Source: Rhodoplanes elegans
GTDB taxonomy: Bacteria; Pseudomonadota; Alphaproteobacteria; Rhizobiales; Xanthobacteraceae
Direction of reading: 5' to 3'
Length of the DNA stretch: 61,829 nucleotides
Assembly (NCBI RefSeq): GCF_016653355.1
Contig: NZ_NHSK01000083.1
Coordinates: 1 to 61,829, forward strand
Shown here: positions 61,829 to 61,829 of the stretch, in pieces
Numbering within the stretch: the stretch's first letter is position 1
How the letters are laid out: each line of letters begins with the position of its first letter
Made by a program: the position numbers and the translations under genes
Notes under the pieces: generated by a model
Databases searched by the model: none
What the model was told of the DNA's origin: nothing
The model's input: the letters and a program-made list of their open reading frames with translations, nothing else

Positions 61829-61829
61829 C

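Overview
The window reads as chromosome of a high-GC alphaproteobacterium of the order Hyphomicrobiales (Rhizobiales), most likely from the Xanthobacteraceae/Nitrobacteraceae side. The evidence is the gene order ubiG < > lysC-ptsP-prfA-prmC-DUF4167, which is typical of that order, together with Omp25/31-type porins and dense intergenic palindromic repeats, including the family whose spurious translation begins MAGLVPAIHV. I see no tRNA, rRNA, CRISPR array, insertion sequence or prophage.

Region by region. 0.3-8.6 kb is a housekeeping block: ubiquinone methyltransferase, aspartokinase, PTS-Ntr enzyme I, release factor 1 and its glutamine methyltransferase with a 61-residue membrane protein between them, then a DUF4167 protein closed by a textbook terminator. 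8.6-21 kb holds glgX, a long PerM-type permease, a TRAP DctQM pair without its receptor, a Tat-exported amidohydrolase, a polysaccharide-deacetylase-fold hydrolase, and the ergothioneine pair egtB-egtD. 21-34 kb is an accessory catabolic/transport region: an SsuABC-like transporter, metZ, a CobW-type GTPase, and a minus-strand cluster of two tandem amidohydrolases, three molybdenum-hydroxylase subunits and a lone binding protein. Most of the intergenic repeats lie here. 34-41 kb holds a candidate ~330-nt noncoding RNA, malic enzyme, a UbiD-family decarboxylase, a small zinc-ribbon protein, a frameshifted coiled-coil gene, and an LMW-phosphatase/fructosamine-kinase pair that looks like a protein-deglycation unit.

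41-57.4 kb is the centrepiece: a nearly complete biotin-dependent, sodium-pumping malonate decarboxylase operon. In transcription order it is madG, a 38-residue membrane peptide, madB, birA, madA, madE, madC, madD, madH, madK, madF, madL, madM. It is followed on the same strand by bioB-tctC-AEC permease-bioA. The operon thus encodes malonate import, ACP prosthetic-group synthesis, ACP priming with acetate, carboxyl transfer to biotin, sodium-linked decarboxylation and biotin attachment, with two biotin-synthesis steps next door. Divergent from it lies a gene for a HutP-like protein that keeps the three metal-binding histidines of the HutP antiterminator. The mad operon has a good sigma-70 promoter about 264 nt upstream of its first gene, so RNA-level control through a long leader is an attractive and testable idea.

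57.5-61.8 kb carries an Omp25/31-type porin, an ArsC/Spx-like protein, nirK with its usual partner nirV and an FNR/NnrR-type site upstream, and the 3' part of a secreted TonB-C-like protein cut by the window edge.
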